From assembly GCF_003814705.1 (NCBI RefSeq), contig NZ_RKRA01000001.1, positions 2,108,001 through 2,172,000 of the forward strand: a stretch of DNA of 64,000 bases. Reading direction: 5' to 3'. Shown piece after piece: positions 1 through 9,064 of the stretch. The notes under the pieces are model-generated. The model was not told where the DNA came from, ran no database searches, and was given only the letters and a program-made list of their open reading frames with translations. Position 1 is the first letter of the stretch, and the number at the start of each line of letters is the position of its first letter. This stretch comes from Georgenia muralis (GTDB lineage Bacteria; Actinomycetota; Actinomycetes; Actinomycetales; Actinomycetaceae). Position numbers and translations under genes: made by a program.

Positions 1-954
1 CGCACGGTGAACCAGATGGCCAGCGCCTACCGCGGTGAGGCCAAGACCGACGCCCGCGATGCCTACGTCATCGCCGAGACCCTGCGACACCGCGGCGATC
101 TACAGGACGTCGAGGTCGCCACCGCGCTGGTGACCGAGCTGCGGCTACTGGTGACCCACCGCACCGACCTGGTCGGTGACCGGGTCCGCGTGGTCAACCG
201 GCTCCGCGACGTGCTCAGCGGCTACTTCCCTGCGCTGGAGCGGTCCTTCGACTACGCCCATAGCCGGGGTGCGTTGGTCCTGCTGACGGGCTACCAGACG
301 CCGCAGGCGATCCGCCGGACGGGTGAGTCGCGGTTGCGGGCATGGCTGGTCAAGCGGAAGGTGCGCAGCGCCGACCAGATCGCTGCAGCTGCGCTCGGTG
401 CGGCCAAGGCCCAGCAGACCGTCGTGCCCGGGCAGGATGTGGCGGCCAGCATCGTGGCCGACCTCGCCGCTCAGCTCCTGGCGCTCGGCGCGCGGATCTC
501 CGACCTCGACGCCCGGATCACCACCACCTTCCGCGCGCACCCCCAGGCCGAGATCATCGAGTCCCTGCCCGGCATGGGACCGATCCTCGGTGCCGAGCTG
601 GTAGCCGCCGCAGGGGACCTTGCCGCCTATGCGAACGCCGGACGGCTCGCCTCGGCCGCCGGGCTTGTCCCGGTCCCGCGGGACTCTGGCCGGCGCACCG
701 GGAACCTGCACCGGCCGATGCGCTACTCGCGCAAGCTGCGCAGAGTGTTCTACCTCTCCGCCTCAGCCGCCATGATGCGCGAGGGCCCCAACCGCGACTA
801 CTACCTCAAGAAGCGCGGACAAGGCCACGGGCACGTCCAAGCGCTCATCGCCTTGGCGCGCCGACGCGTCGACGTCCTATGGGCCCTGCTCCGCGACAAC
901 CGACCCTTCGAACTCGCCCCACCCTCGCGAGAACCGATGGCCCAAACGGCTTGA
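1..954 (+). CDS. IS110-family transposase, 5'-truncated by window edge
   Basis: The reading frame is open from the first base, so the true start lies outside the window. The N-terminal part shows the KTDARDA region typical of the RuvC-like (DEDD) domain of IS110 enzymes. The C-terminal half has the Transposase_20 signature: SLPGMGPILGAELVA, then an SAAGLVPVPRDSG stretch and a tail rich in Arg/Lys. The family recombines DNA without terminal inverted repeats, guided by an RNA made from a non-coding end of the element. Only about 10 bp separate its stop from the next element, so its right end is probably interrupted. Family assignment is secure; activity is unknown. Confidence 0.9.
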   Translation, partial: RTVNQMASAYRGEAKTDARDAYVIAETLRHRGDLQDVEVATALVTELRLLVTHRTDLVGDRVRVVNRLRDVLSGYFPALERSFDYAHSRGALVLLTGYQTPQAIRRTGESRLRAWLVKRKVRSADQIAAAALGAAKAQQTVVPGQDVAASIVADLAAQLLALGARISDLDARITTTFRAHPQAEIIESLPGMGPILGAELVAAAGDLAAYANAGRLASAAGLVPVPRDSGRRTGNLHRPMRYSRKLRRVFYLSASAAMMREGPNRDYYLKKRGQGHGHVQALIALARRRVDVLWALLRDNRPFELAPPSREPMAQTA

Positions 955-964
955 CAAAGTCATT

Positions 965-2558
965 GAGAATCCACCGATTCTGCCGGGTGGTCGTTGTTCG
1001 GGCGGCGTGCTGGGGATGGCGGGGTTTGTGGGCGTGGTGGGGCCGCCGGTCTGTGCCGGCTCTTCCACTCTTGGGTTCCTTGGGTCGTGCCCGTGGGGGC
1101 TGGGTGGTCAGGTCGTGGTGGCTGGTGGTGGCCCGGTCGCGGCGGTGTGGAGGGTGGTCCAGTGCTCGGCCCAGGCCCAGCGGGCGGGCAGGTGCAGGAT
1201 CAGCCGGCGGCCGGTGGTGGCGATCCGGGCGGGGACGTTGATGATCTTCCGGCGCAGGGTGGCCCACCGGGCGGTGGCCATGTCGGCGGCGACGGCGGCG
1301 GCGCGGGCGATGTTGAACGCGATCGTCGCCATCGCCACCCAGGCCGCGTTCGCCGCGTACTTCCCGGACGGCAGGTGCGCCAGGGGCCCGTCCTTGAGCT
1401 CGGCGATGACCTGCTCGACGATCGCGTGCCCCCGGTGACGCTGGTCGGCCTCGATGGTGTCCAGGTCGGAGTTGGTGATGAACGCGTGGTGGCGGTAGGT
1501 CGCGAAGAGCTCGCCCTGCTCGCTGCCGTCACCGGCCAGGGGCTGGAGCCGTCGGACGCGGCGCACGATCAGTCGGCAGGTCACCTGCTCGGCCTTGCGG
1601 CGGGAGGTGAACGCGACGAAGGGGACCTCGGCGACCTCGGCGTCGGAGACCCACCGCTGCTCGGCCTCGTCCCAGACCGCGTGCGGGTACCTGATCGGGG
1701 TCCAGGCGTCCTCGCCGATGCCCGCGATGGCCGCCTTGGCCTGGGGGTTCATCCGCACGGTCACCGAGAACCACACCCCGTGGCGCAGGGCGGTGGCGAC
1801 GAAGGCGTGGCCGTAGTACGCCGAGTCCGCCCGGCACAGCACCGGTCCGCTCACGCCCGCGGCGCGGGCGGTCCCCAGGGCCTGGGCGAGGAGCTGGCCG
1901 GCGCCGGTGTGCGAGGCGACGTTGCCGCGCCGTAGCCGGGCCCGGACGATCACCGGCGCCGCCACCTCCGTGGAGAGAGTGGCGAGCTGGACGTTCAGGC
2001 CCCGGACCCCGGAGTAGCCGTACGCCGCGGCCTGCTTGGCGTAGCCGTGGACCTCCCGGATCGTGTCGTCGACATCGACGAACGCGATGCCCTGCGCCCT
2101 CGCGCCGCTGTTCACCAGGGCGGGAACCTGTCGAGCGAGCCCTGCCAGCAGCGCACCGCTGACCTTGTCGAGCTGCTGGACGTGACCGTGGGTGAACGAT
2201 CGCAGGAACGTGCCCAACGTCGAGGGTGCCCGGACCCCGTCGAAGACCCGGCCCATCCCGCCATGGCGCAACAGGTCCAGGTCATCGATGGAGTCCGCAC
2301 CGGCGAGCATCCCGCCGACCACACTCGCCGTCTTCACCCCCGCGTTGGGTGAGGGCACCGTCAACCCCTCGACCAGGCCGTACAAACCCGCGGACTCCGC
2401 CAGCCGCAGGGCCGGGACCAGACCCGCCGCCGACACCAGATTGGACTCATCGAAGACCGGTCGAATCGTGTGAGAGGGTTTCACTTACGAGATGCCCTTC
2501 CGGGTGGTCGGATCTAGACGTCGTAATCCAGATCCTCCCTGCCCAGAAGGGCATTCTC
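965..2558 (-). mobile_element. IS1380-family insertion sequence (approximate ends)
   Basis: The element carries one transposase on the minus strand. Matching outer ends are suggested by GAGAAT at 965-970 and its complement ATTCTC at 2553-2558. The right side also has a subterminal inverted repeat (ATGCCCTTC at 2492-2500, GAAGGGCAT at 2546-2554), and an 11-bp sequence CCGGGTGGTCG occurs near both ends (983-993 and 2500-2510). I could not identify a target duplication, so the exact borders are uncertain by several bases. It sits directly against the IS110 gene, so one element probably inserted into or beside the other. Confidence 0.65.
1108..2484 (-). CDS. IS1380-family transposase
   Basis: A 458-residue DDE transposase of the IS1380 type, full length for the family. 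Supporting motifs include GIAFVDVDDTIREVHG around residue 130 (first catalytic Asp region), VLCRADSAYYGHAF around residue 215 (second Asp), and the C-terminal GHAIVEQVIAELKDGPLAHL stretch holding the catalytic Glu. The start MKPSHTIRPVFDES is typical of family members. It is the only gene of its element, appears intact, and is oriented against the IS110 gene upstream. Confidence 0.93.
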   Translation of the reverse strand: MKPSHTIRPVFDESNLVSAAGLVPALRLAESAGLYGLVEGLTVPSPNAGVKTASVVGGMLAGADSIDDLDLLRHGGMGRVFDGVRAPSTLGTFLRSFTHGHVQQLDKVSGALLAGLARQVPALVNSGARAQGIAFVDVDDTIREVHGYAKQAAAYGYSGVRGLNVQLATLSTEVAAPVIVRARLRRGNVASHTGAGQLLAQALGTARAAGVSGPVLCRADSAYYGHAFVATALRHGVWFSVTVRMNPQAKAAIAGIGEDAWTPIRYPHAVWDEAEQRWVSDAEVAEVPFVAFTSRRKAEQVTCRLIVRRVRRLQPLAGDGSEQGELFATYRHHAFITNSDLDTIEADQRHRGHAIVEQVIAELKDGPLAHLPSGKYAANAAWVAMATIAFNIARAAAVAADMATARWATLRRKIINVPARIATTGRRLILHLPARWAWAEHWTTLHTAATGPPPATTT

Positions 2559-2595
2559 GTTCTACGCCACGCTCACCACACCGGTGGATCAGGGC

Positions 2596-3033
2596 TCAGC
2601 GGCGCAGCACGTGAAGGAGCGCGGCCAGCTGGGCACTCACGAGAACGCACGCGACGACGGCGACGACCGCCTCGGGGCGCAGCAGCAGCCAGACCCCGGC
2701 GACCGTCACGAGCAGGACGAGCTCGGCGACGGCGAGGCGTCCGAGCCAGGACCGCACCGCCGTCGTCACCGTTCGGGGCGCCGCGCCGGCCACGACCCGG
2801 CGTAGCCCCCGCCAGGTCAGCGCGGCGGCGGTCAGGGCCACCAGCTGGCCGACGGCGAAGAGGCTCACACCGGGCCACATGGCCGACGAGCCGGACGTCA
2901 GCACGGCGACGAGCAGCCCCAGGACGCCGAGGGCGACGCTCGCCCCGGCGGTCGCGAGCAGCGTGGTGCGCAGAGCGCGCGTGGCCCGCTCGGCCCGCTG
3001 GTCCACCTGGTCCGGCTGGTCCGCTGTGCTCAC
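2596..3033 (-). CDS. small four-helix membrane protein, function unknown
   Basis: The 145-residue protein has a hydrophilic N-terminus (about 20 residues) and then four hydrophobic segments at roughly 25-47, 53-72, 96-114 and 118-140, separated by short Arg-rich loops. This is a plausible integral membrane protein with no enzyme motif I recognise. It lies between the IS1380 element and the repeat-bearing gap before mutY, on the same strand as mutY. The reading frame has normal actinobacterial codon use, which supports a real gene. No function is proposed. Confidence 0.7.
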   Translation of the reverse strand: MSTADQPDQVDQRAERATRALRTTLLATAGASVALGVLGLLVAVLTSGSSAMWPGVSLFAVGQLVALTAAALTWRGLRRVVAGAAPRTVTTAVRSWLGRLAVAELVLLVTVAGVWLLLRPEAVVAVVACVLVSAQLAALLHVLRR

Positions 3034-3105
3034 CGGCCGAGGCTACCGGCCGGTGCTGCATGCGCCGGCCACCGCATGACACCGGCCATGCGCCGCCACC
3101 GAGAG

Positions 3106-3198
3106 GCGGGGAAGGAACGACCGATCGGGTCACTTCCGACGGCCAGTCCCCGCCGGACCTTCCCCGACGATCGCCACACTGGTGCGGAGCTGGTCGCT
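3106..3198. repeat. 93-bp structured direct repeat, copy 1
   Basis: This copy matches 3262-3354 at 92 of 93 positions (T versus C in the GGCCAG(T/C)CCCC segment). It contains nested inverted repeats: CGGGGAAGG at 3107-3115 pairs with CCTTCCCCG at 3158-3166, and inside it TCCGACGG pairs with CCGCCGGA with one mismatch. The last 20 bases recur a third time at 3199-3221. This architecture suggests a small mobile or REP-like element or a structured RNA, but no function can be read from sequence alone. Confidence 0.85.
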
Positions 3199-3261
3199 AC
3201 ACCGGTGCGGAGCTGGTCGCTCAGGTCGGTCGAGTCGTCATCGCAGTGGACGGGCGGCAGA

Positions 3262-3354
3262 GCGGGGAAGGAACGACCGATCGGGTCACTTCCGACGGCC
3301 AGCCCCCGCCGGACCTTCCCCGACGATCGCCACACTGGTGCGGAGCTGGTCGCT
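3262..3354. repeat. 93-bp structured direct repeat, copy 2
   Basis: Second copy of the 93-bp element, starting 156 bp after the first. The same nested inverted repeats are preserved. Sequences on either side of the two copies differ, apart from a short GTCGGTCG shared shortly downstream, which defines the borders fairly well. Confidence 0.85.
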
Positions 3355-3423
3355 CTTGTCGGTCGCATGACCACCGGAGCGGGAGACCACCAGAGCGGGC
3401 GACCACCGGCAGCCGGCGGACGC

Positions 3424-4353
3424 TCAGGGCAGGCGGTACCAGCCGGCACGGTCGTCCGCCCCGGCGACGACCAGCCCGTCGGCGACGAGGGAGGCCAGCG
3501 CGCGGCCGGGCTGGGAGCGGTCGGGCAGGGCCGCCGGGTCGGCGCCGTCCGCCGCGGCGCGCAGGAGCTCGTCGTGCCCGGTCCAGCCGTCGGAGCCGCG
3601 CAGCGCCGCCATGACCCGGCCGCGGGCCTGACGGTCGGTGCCGTGCCAGGTCTGGGTCCGGCGGCGGTGGGCGTGCTCGTCCGCCGGCCGCCCGGCCAGC
3701 ACCCACGCGCACGTCCCCACCAGCGGGCACGCCGGGCACCGGGGCGCGCGGGCCGTGCACACCAGCGCGCCGAGCTCCATGAGGCCGACGTTCCAGCGGA
3801 CCGAGCGCGCCGCGTCGTCCGGCAGGTAGGTCCGCGCCCTCTCCTGCTCGGCCCGGGAGAGCGACGGCGCGGGCAGCGCCCGGCCCTCGAGAGCGCGGCC
3901 CAGCACCCGCCGGACGTTCGTGTCGAGGACGACGGCTCGCCGACCGTGTGCGAACGCGGCGACCGCCGCCGCGGTGTAGGCGCCGACACCCGGCAGGGCC
4001 AGGAGCGACTCCTCGTCCGTCGGCACGATGCCGCCGTGGCGCTCGACGACCGCCCGTGCGCACTGCTGCAGCCGCAGCGCCCGCCGCGGGTAGCCCAGTC
4101 GGTCCCAGGCGCGCAGGACCTCGGCGGTCGGCGCCGCCGCGAGGTCGGCCGGGGTGGGCCACCGGCTCGTCCAGGACCGCCAGGCCGGCTTCACGCGAAC
4201 CACCGGGGTCTGCTGCAGCATGACCTCGCTCACGAGGACCCCCCACGCCGTCGTTCCGGGGCGGCGCCACGGCAGGTCACGGGCGTTGTCGTCGTACCAG
4301 GAGACGACCGCCTCCTGGGTCGCGGCGAGGTCGTCGGGCTCGGCGGGGTCCAC
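3424..4353 (-). CDS. mutY: A/G-specific adenine glycosylase MutY
   Basis: MutY removes adenine mispaired with 8-oxoguanine. From the proposed GTG start at 4353 the protein has 309 residues. Visible features are the SEVMLQQT motif with catalytic Glu43, a helix-hairpin-helix LPGVGAYTAAAVA at about 120-132, the catalytic Asp144 in LDTNVRR, and a 4Fe-4S ligand set C199-x6-C206-x2-C209-x5-C215. The frame stays open further upstream, but that part is low-complexity Arg/Pro sequence overlapping the divergent gene, so the GTG directly before DPAEPDD is preferred. It shares a DNA-repair neighbourhood with disA and radA. Confidence 0.93.
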   Translation of the reverse strand: MDPAEPDDLAATQEAVVSWYDDNARDLPWRRPGTTAWGVLVSEVMLQQTPVVRVKPAWRSWTSRWPTPADLAAAPTAEVLRAWDRLGYPRRALRLQQCARAVVERHGGIVPTDEESLLALPGVGAYTAAAVAAFAHGRRAVVLDTNVRRVLGRALEGRALPAPSLSRAEQERARTYLPDDAARSVRWNVGLMELGALVCTARAPRCPACPLVGTCAWVLAGRPADEHAHRRRTQTWHGTDRQARGRVMAALRGSDGWTGHDELLRAAADGADPAALPDRSQPGRALASLVADGLVVAGADDRAGWYRLP

Positions 4354-4418
4354 GGAGGCAGTGTGCCGGTCCGGCGTGGGTGCCGCCGACCCGCGTGGTG
4401 CCGTCGTACCGTCGCCCT

Positions 4419-5135
4419 GTGGCGACCACACGATCCCGACGGCCGGGGGAGCGGACCCCCAAGGGCCGCACCGACGCTCCGGACCGACCCGCCGCCCGGA
4501 CGGCCCGACCCGCCGCCCGGACGGGCCAGGCCACTCGCCCCGCGGCGGGCGCCGCGCCCCGCCGCCCCCCGGCTCGGCGCCGTCCCAGCCGCGCGGTGAT
4601 CCGGCGTCGACGGATCGTCGCGGTGGTCGTCCTGCTCGCGGTCCTGGGCCTCCTCGCCTGGGGCGTCGTCGCCGTCGTGGGCGCCCTGCTGGCGGGGGCG
4701 CAGGACGTCGCCGCACCGGCGCCGACCACTTCCGCGGCCCCCCTCGACCCGACCGCGTGCGCGCCCGCCGACCTCGACGTCGACGTCGCCGCGCTGCCGG
4801 CGGGCGGCGGCGCACCGGTGGACCTGGACGTCACGGTGACCAACGACGGCGAGGCGCCCTGCCTCCTCGACGCCGGAGCCGGCTCGCTCGTCCTCACCGT
4901 CGTCTCGGGGGAGGACCGGGTGTGGTCCTCCGGCGACTGCGCGGCCGACGCCTCGCGGCGGCTGCTGCTGGACGCGGGGGACTCGGCCGACGCGTCCGTG
5001 TCGTGGTCCGGCGCCCGGTCGGCGCCGGGCTGCGCGGACGGGCAGGGCAGCTCCGGGGCCGGCACCTACCGCGTCGAGGCGACCCTGGGCGGGGTACCGC
5101 TGACGGACGTGCGTGAGGTCTTCACCCTCGGCTGA
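4419..5135 (+). CDS. membrane-anchored extracytoplasmic protein (DUF4232-like)
   Basis: The 238-residue protein starts with a very basic, Arg/Pro-rich cytoplasmic segment of about 60 residues, then one transmembrane helix (VVVLLAVLGLLAWGVVAVV region) and an Ala/Thr/Pro linker. The outer domain has paired cysteines and a beta-rich pattern with VDLDVTVTNDGEAPCLLDAG, similar to actinobacterial DUF4232-type domains. The GTG at 4419 is preferred over an upstream ATG at 4380 because it leaves room for the divergent mutY start. Function is unknown; a cell-envelope role is an inference. Confidence 0.7.
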   Translation: MATTRSRRPGERTPKGRTDAPDRPAARTARPAARTGQATRPAAGAAPRRPPARRRPSRAVIRRRRIVAVVVLLAVLGLLAWGVVAVVGALLAGAQDVAAPAPTTSAAPLDPTACAPADLDVDVAALPAGGGAPVDLDVTVTNDGEAPCLLDAGAGSLVLTVVSGEDRVWSSGDCAADASRRLLLDAGDSADASVSWSGARSAPGCADGQGSSGAGTYRVEATLGGVPLTDVREVFTLG

Positions 5136-5189
5136 CCGGGGCCGGCCCGCCGGTGAGGCGGTGCCCCCGAGGACCGGGCCTCCGGCCGA

Positions 5190-6257
5190 TCAGGCGAAGC
5201 GCTCGAGGATCGAGGACTCGGCCAGGCGGGAGAGCCCCTCGCGCACGGCGCGGGCGCGGTGCGGCCCGACACCTTCGACGGCCTGCAGGTCCTCCGTCGT
5301 CGCGGAGAGCATCGTCTGCAGGCTCCCGCAGTGCGCCGCGATGGACTCGGCAACGGAGCTCGGCAGTCGGGGGATCTTCGAGAGCACGCGGTACCCGCGG
5401 GGGCTCAGCGCCGAGTCCAGGGCCTCGCCGTCGGCGCCGCCGACGCCGAGGATGCGCGCGATCGTGGGCATGTCGATGAGCTCGGCGGAGGTCAGGCGGC
5501 CCAGCGCGGTGAGGACGTCCTCGGCGGGTCCGCCCGCCGAGGGGCCGACGTAGTCGCGCACCACGAGGTTGCGGTCGGGGTCGAGACCGATGACGAGCTC
5601 CTCCAGCTGGAGGGACAGCAGGCGGCCGTCGGTGCCGAGCTCGATGACGTAGCCGGCGATCTCCTCGGAGATGCGCGAGACCATCTCCATGCGCTGGATG
5701 ACCGTGATGACGTCGCGGACCGTGACGAGGTCCTCGATCTCCAGCGCGGACAGGGTGCCGGAGACCTCGTCCAGGCGGGACTTGTAGCGCTCGAGGGTCG
5801 CCAGCGCCTGGTTGGCCCGCGAGAGGATGACGTCGGAGTCCTCCACGACGTGGCGGTGCTCGTCCACGTAGAGCGCGACCGTCCGCATGGACTGGCTGAC
5901 TGAGATGACGGGGTAGCCGGACTGCTTCGCCGCACGCTCGGCCGTCCGGTGGCGCATGCCCGACTCGGAGGTCTCGATGCGTGCGTCGGGGAGGAGCTGG
6001 ACGTTGGCCCGGCGGATCCGCCGGTGGGTGTAGTCGACGACGACGGCGCCGTCCATCTTGGCCAGCTCACGCAGCCTGGTCGCGGAGAACTCCACGTCGA
6101 GGTGGAACCCGCCCGAGCACATCTCCTCGACCGTGTCGTCGTACCCGAGGACGACGATCGCGCCCGTCCGGCCGCGCAGGATGCGCTCGAGACCGTCCCG
6201 CAGCTCGGTGCCCGGCGCGATGGCCCGGAGCATGGCGCGGAGCTTCATCTCGGGCAC
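5190..6257 (-). CDS. disA: DNA integrity scanning diadenylate cyclase DisA
   Basis: DisA makes cyclic di-AMP from two ATP and is inhibited when it meets branched DNA such as recombination intermediates. The 355-residue protein has the DAC-domain signatures D69-G70-A71 and RHRTA at about 102-106, a central helical spine, and a C-terminal helix-hairpin-helix DNA-binding segment (LQAVEGVGPHRARAV). Length and motif order match the family fully. It follows radA on the same strand with about 100 bp between them, the usual actinobacterial and Bacillus arrangement. Confidence 0.97.
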   Translation of the reverse strand: MPEMKLRAMLRAIAPGTELRDGLERILRGRTGAIVVLGYDDTVEEMCSGGFHLDVEFSATRLRELAKMDGAVVVDYTHRRIRRANVQLLPDARIETSESGMRHRTAERAAKQSGYPVISVSQSMRTVALYVDEHRHVVEDSDVILSRANQALATLERYKSRLDEVSGTLSALEIEDLVTVRDVITVIQRMEMVSRISEEIAGYVIELGTDGRLLSLQLEELVIGLDPDRNLVVRDYVGPSAGGPAEDVLTALGRLTSAELIDMPTIARILGVGGADGEALDSALSPRGYRVLSKIPRLPSSVAESIAAHCGSLQTMLSATTEDLQAVEGVGPHRARAVREGLSRLAESSILERFA

Positions 6258-6354
6258 TGTTCCTCACTGCGGGCGGACGGTATGGGCCACCTTCATCCTA
6301 GGGGCGTCACCCCCCGGGCCAGAGGTGTTCTCCGTCACTGGGGTGCGAGCCCGG

Positions 6355-7767
6355 TCACGGCACGCCGGGGCCCACCGATCCGGGGTTCGTCAGGAGCATG
6401 GCCACCTCGACGGCCTGACGCAGGTGGCGCACGGGGTGCACCTCAAGACCCGGCACCGCCTTGAGGTCCTCGGCCCCGTGGTGCGGGACCACCGCGTGCC
6501 GGAAGCCCAGCCGGGCCGCCTCGGCGAGGCGGCGCTGCACCCCGACGGTGGCCCGGACCTCACCGGTGAGCCCGACCTCGCCCACCGCGACGATGTGCGG
6601 GGCCAGCTCCCGTCGGTCCGCGGCCGACGAGACGGCCATCGCCACCGCGAGGTCCACCGCCGGCTCCACCGCCCGGGCCCCACCCACGGTGGAGACGTAG
6701 ACGTCGCTGCCCCCCAGGACCGTGCCGAGCCTGGCCTGCAGGACGGCGAGCGTCATCGCGACCCGCGAGGAGTCCAGGCCCGAGGTGGTCCGGCGCGGGG
6801 AGGACAGGGGGGAGAGGGCGACCAGCGCCTGGATCTCGGTGGGCATGGGCCGGCGGCCCTCCAGCGAGATGGTCACGCAGGTACCGGGCACCGCGCTGCG
6901 GTCGCCCGAGAGGAACAGCCCGGAGGGGTCGGCCAGTCCGGTGATGCCGGCGTCGTGGAGGTCGAAGCAGCCGACCTCGTCGGTGGGTCCGTAGCGGTTC
7001 TTCACCGCCCGGACCATCCGCAGCCGCGAGTGCCGGTCGCCCTCGAACTGGCAGACGACGTCGACGAGGTGCTCCAGCACCCGAGGACCGGCGATGCTGC
7101 CGTCCTTGGTCACGTGCCCCACGAGGAGGACGGGGATGCTGCGGGTCTTGGCGACGTGGATGAGGGCCTGCGCCACGGCGCGCACCTGGCTCACCCCGCC
7201 GGCGCTGCCGTCGACCGAACCGTCGGCGATGGTCTGGACGGAGTCGACGACCAGGAGCGAGGGGTCGGCGGCGTCGACGTGCCCGAGCAGCGTGGCCAGG
7301 TCGGTCTCGGCGGCGAGGAGCAGCGCCGGGGTGAGGGCGCCGATGCGCTCGGCACGCAGGCGCACCTGGCTCGCCGACTCCTCACCGGTCACGTAGAGGA
7401 CGGGGTGGCCCGGCGGTGCGCCGGCGGCGGCCTTCGCCGCGACGTCGAGCAGGAGGGTCGACTTGCCCACGCCCGGCTCGCCCGCGAGCAGCACGACGGC
7501 GCCCGGCACGATCCCCCCGCCGAGGACCCGGTCGAGCTCACCGACCCCGGTGCTGCGGGCCTGGGCCGCGCGGGCGTCGACCTGGTCGATGGGCCGGGCG
7601 GGCGAGGAGGGGGCGGTCGCCGTCGTCGACGAGCGGGTGGCCGGGGCCGCCCCGACCTCCTCGACCGTGCCCCAGGCCTGGCACTCGGCGCAGCGCCCGA
7701 CCCACTTCGACGCGGTCCAGCCGCACTCGCTGCAGCGGAAGGCGGGGCGGACTGTCCTCGGGCTCAT
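6355..7767 (-). CDS. radA: DNA repair protein RadA
   Basis: RadA is a RecA-like, DnaB-type ATPase that promotes branch migration in recombination. The protein (470 residues from ATG 7767) has an N-terminal zinc finger with two C-x2-C pairs (CSEC and CAEC), Walker A GEPGVGKST near residue 100, the RadA-specific KNRYG motif followed by PTDEVG, and a C-terminal Lon-protease-like domain with GGARAVEPAVDLAVA. A GTG two codons upstream (7773) is an alternative start; no clear ribosome site separates them. It is followed by disA. Confidence 0.96.
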   Translation of the reverse strand: MSPRTVRPAFRCSECGWTASKWVGRCAECQAWGTVEEVGAAPATRSSTTATAPSSPARPIDQVDARAAQARSTGVGELDRVLGGGIVPGAVVLLAGEPGVGKSTLLLDVAAKAAAGAPPGHPVLYVTGEESASQVRLRAERIGALTPALLLAAETDLATLLGHVDAADPSLLVVDSVQTIADGSVDGSAGGVSQVRAVAQALIHVAKTRSIPVLLVGHVTKDGSIAGPRVLEHLVDVVCQFEGDRHSRLRMVRAVKNRYGPTDEVGCFDLHDAGITGLADPSGLFLSGDRSAVPGTCVTISLEGRRPMPTEIQALVALSPLSSPRRTTSGLDSSRVAMTLAVLQARLGTVLGGSDVYVSTVGGARAVEPAVDLAVAMAVSSAADRRELAPHIVAVGEVGLTGEVRATVGVQRRLAEAARLGFRHAVVPHHGAEDLKAVPGLEVHPVRHLRQAVEVAMLLTNPGSVGPGVP

Positions 7768-7901
7768 GGGCACGGACGCTACCCACGGTCACCGACACCC
7801 TTCGCCCGCGCCCCGCAGGGCGGCTCGACACCCGTGCGCCGGCGGGCCGCGGCGGCCCTGCCCTGGCTAGCATGGCCACACGGCCGGATGAGGGGTGAGC
7901 C

Positions 7902-8930
7902 ATGCGCAGGTCCGTGCGGACGCGCGCCTCGGCGCCCTCCATGGCCGACGTCGCCGTCGTCGCCGGCGTCTCCCACCAGACGGTCTCGCGCGTGCTCAAC
8001 TCCCCCGACGCCGTCCGTCCCGAGACGCGCGAGCGGGTCGAGGCCGCGATCCGCGAGCTCGGCTACCGCCGCAACCCCGCCGCTCGCGCGCTGGTGACGC
8101 GCCGGACCGGGCTCATCGGCGTCGTCAACCCCGGTGAGGCGCGGTTCGGGCCGGCCAACACCACCATGGCGATCGAGGAGGCCGCGCGCGAGGCGGGCTA
8201 CGCCACGACCCTGGCCGTCATGCGCGACGCCCAGGCCACGACCGTGGACGCGGCCCTGGAGTTCTTCCTCGGGCTGGGCGTCGACGGGATCGTCGTCATC
8301 GCCCCGGTGACCCAGGTCGCCGCCGCGGCCAACGAGCTGGCCAGCCAGCTCCCGGTGGTGCTCGTCGCGGCCGGGCTGCGGCCCACCTCCGAGCTGCGGG
8401 TGGTGGGGGTCGACCAGGAGGCCGGCGCCCGGCTCGCCACGCGACACCTCATCGACCTCGGCCACCGCGACGTCGTCCACGTCTCCGGGCCGAACGACTG
8501 GTTCGACGCACGCTCACGCATCGTGGGCTGGCGGCGGGAGATGCACGAGGCAGGCCTGGAGGTGCCACCCCTCGTGCCCGCCGGCTGGGACGCCGTCGAC
8601 GGCTACGACGTGGCCCGCACGCTCGTACGCGAGCACCGGCTGCCGACCGCGATCTTCGCGGCGAACGACCTCCTCGCGCTGGGCATGCTGCGGGCGTTCC
8701 ACGAGGCAGGGGTGCGGGTGCCCGAGGACGTCTCGGTGGTGGGCTTCGACGACACCGAGGGCGCCGGCTACTACGAGCCACCCCTGACGACCGTGCGCCA
8801 GCCCTTCGCCGAGGTGGGGCGCCGGGCCATCGAGGTCCTCCTCGAGGCTCTCGCCGGGCGCCGGTCGGAGTCGCGGATGATCCCCCCGGAGCTGGTCGTG
8901 CGCGCCTCGACGGGCGCCCCCCGCACCTGA
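7902..8930 (+). CDS. LacI-family transcriptional regulator, probable arabinose operon repressor
   Basis: A 342-residue LacI/GalR protein. The helix-turn-helix ([21 protein letters not shown]) is at about 14-34, followed by the hinge [25 protein letters not shown] and a periplasmic-binding-protein-like sensor domain with [13 protein letters not shown] and [20 protein letters not shown]. It lies immediately upstream of araB in the same direction, and the araB promoter carries a LacI-type GC-centred palindrome. Control of the arabinose operon, with L-arabinose or a derivative as inducer, is inferred from this context. Confidence 0.88.
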   Translation: MRRSVRTRASAPSMADVAVVAGVSHQTVSRVLNSPDAVRPETRERVEAAIRELGYRRNPAARALVTRRTGLIGVVNPGEARFGPANTTMAIEEAAREAGYATTLAVMRDAQATTVDAALEFFLGLGVDGIVVIAPVTQVAAAANELASQLPVVLVAAGLRPTSELRVVGVDQEAGARLATRHLIDLGHRDVVHVSGPNDWFDARSRIVGWRREMHEAGLEVPPLVPAGWDAVDGYDVARTLVREHRLPTAIFAANDLLALGMLRAFHEAGVRVPEDVSVVGFDDTEGAGYYEPPLTTVRQPFAEVGRRAIEVLLEALAGRRSESRMIPPELVVRASTGAPRT

Positions 8931-9064
8931 CCGGGGTGCCGTCCCTCTCGACGTCTGGGACCTCGGTCCCGCGCGTGGTGGTCGCCACTGTGGTGCGCTT
9001 TCCTGCGGCCTCACCGCGCCCGAAAGCGAACAGCCCAGTCCCGATCACAGTTGGATCACCTCGC

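Larger units (their letters stand above)
3034..3423. other. 390-bp gene-free gap with structured repeats
   Basis: No convincing gene was found here. The gap holds two 93-bp near-identical direct repeats (annotated separately), a partial third copy at 3199-3221, and a short tandem repeat of about 16 bp (GACCACCGGAGCGGGA-like) at about 3367-3405. Overlapping reading frames through the repeats have no protein-like composition. Confidence 0.7.

Noticed and set aside
145-711. Antisense frame inside the IS110 transposase
   Set aside because: Composition is typical of a GC-rich shadow frame; the sense frame has clear family motifs.
3030-3989. Long minus-strand frame through both 93-bp repeats and mutY
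   Set aside because: It overlaps mutY in another frame, is very rich in Arg/Ser/Pro, and only reflects high GC. Both repeat copies share a frame because they are 156 bp apart, a multiple of three.
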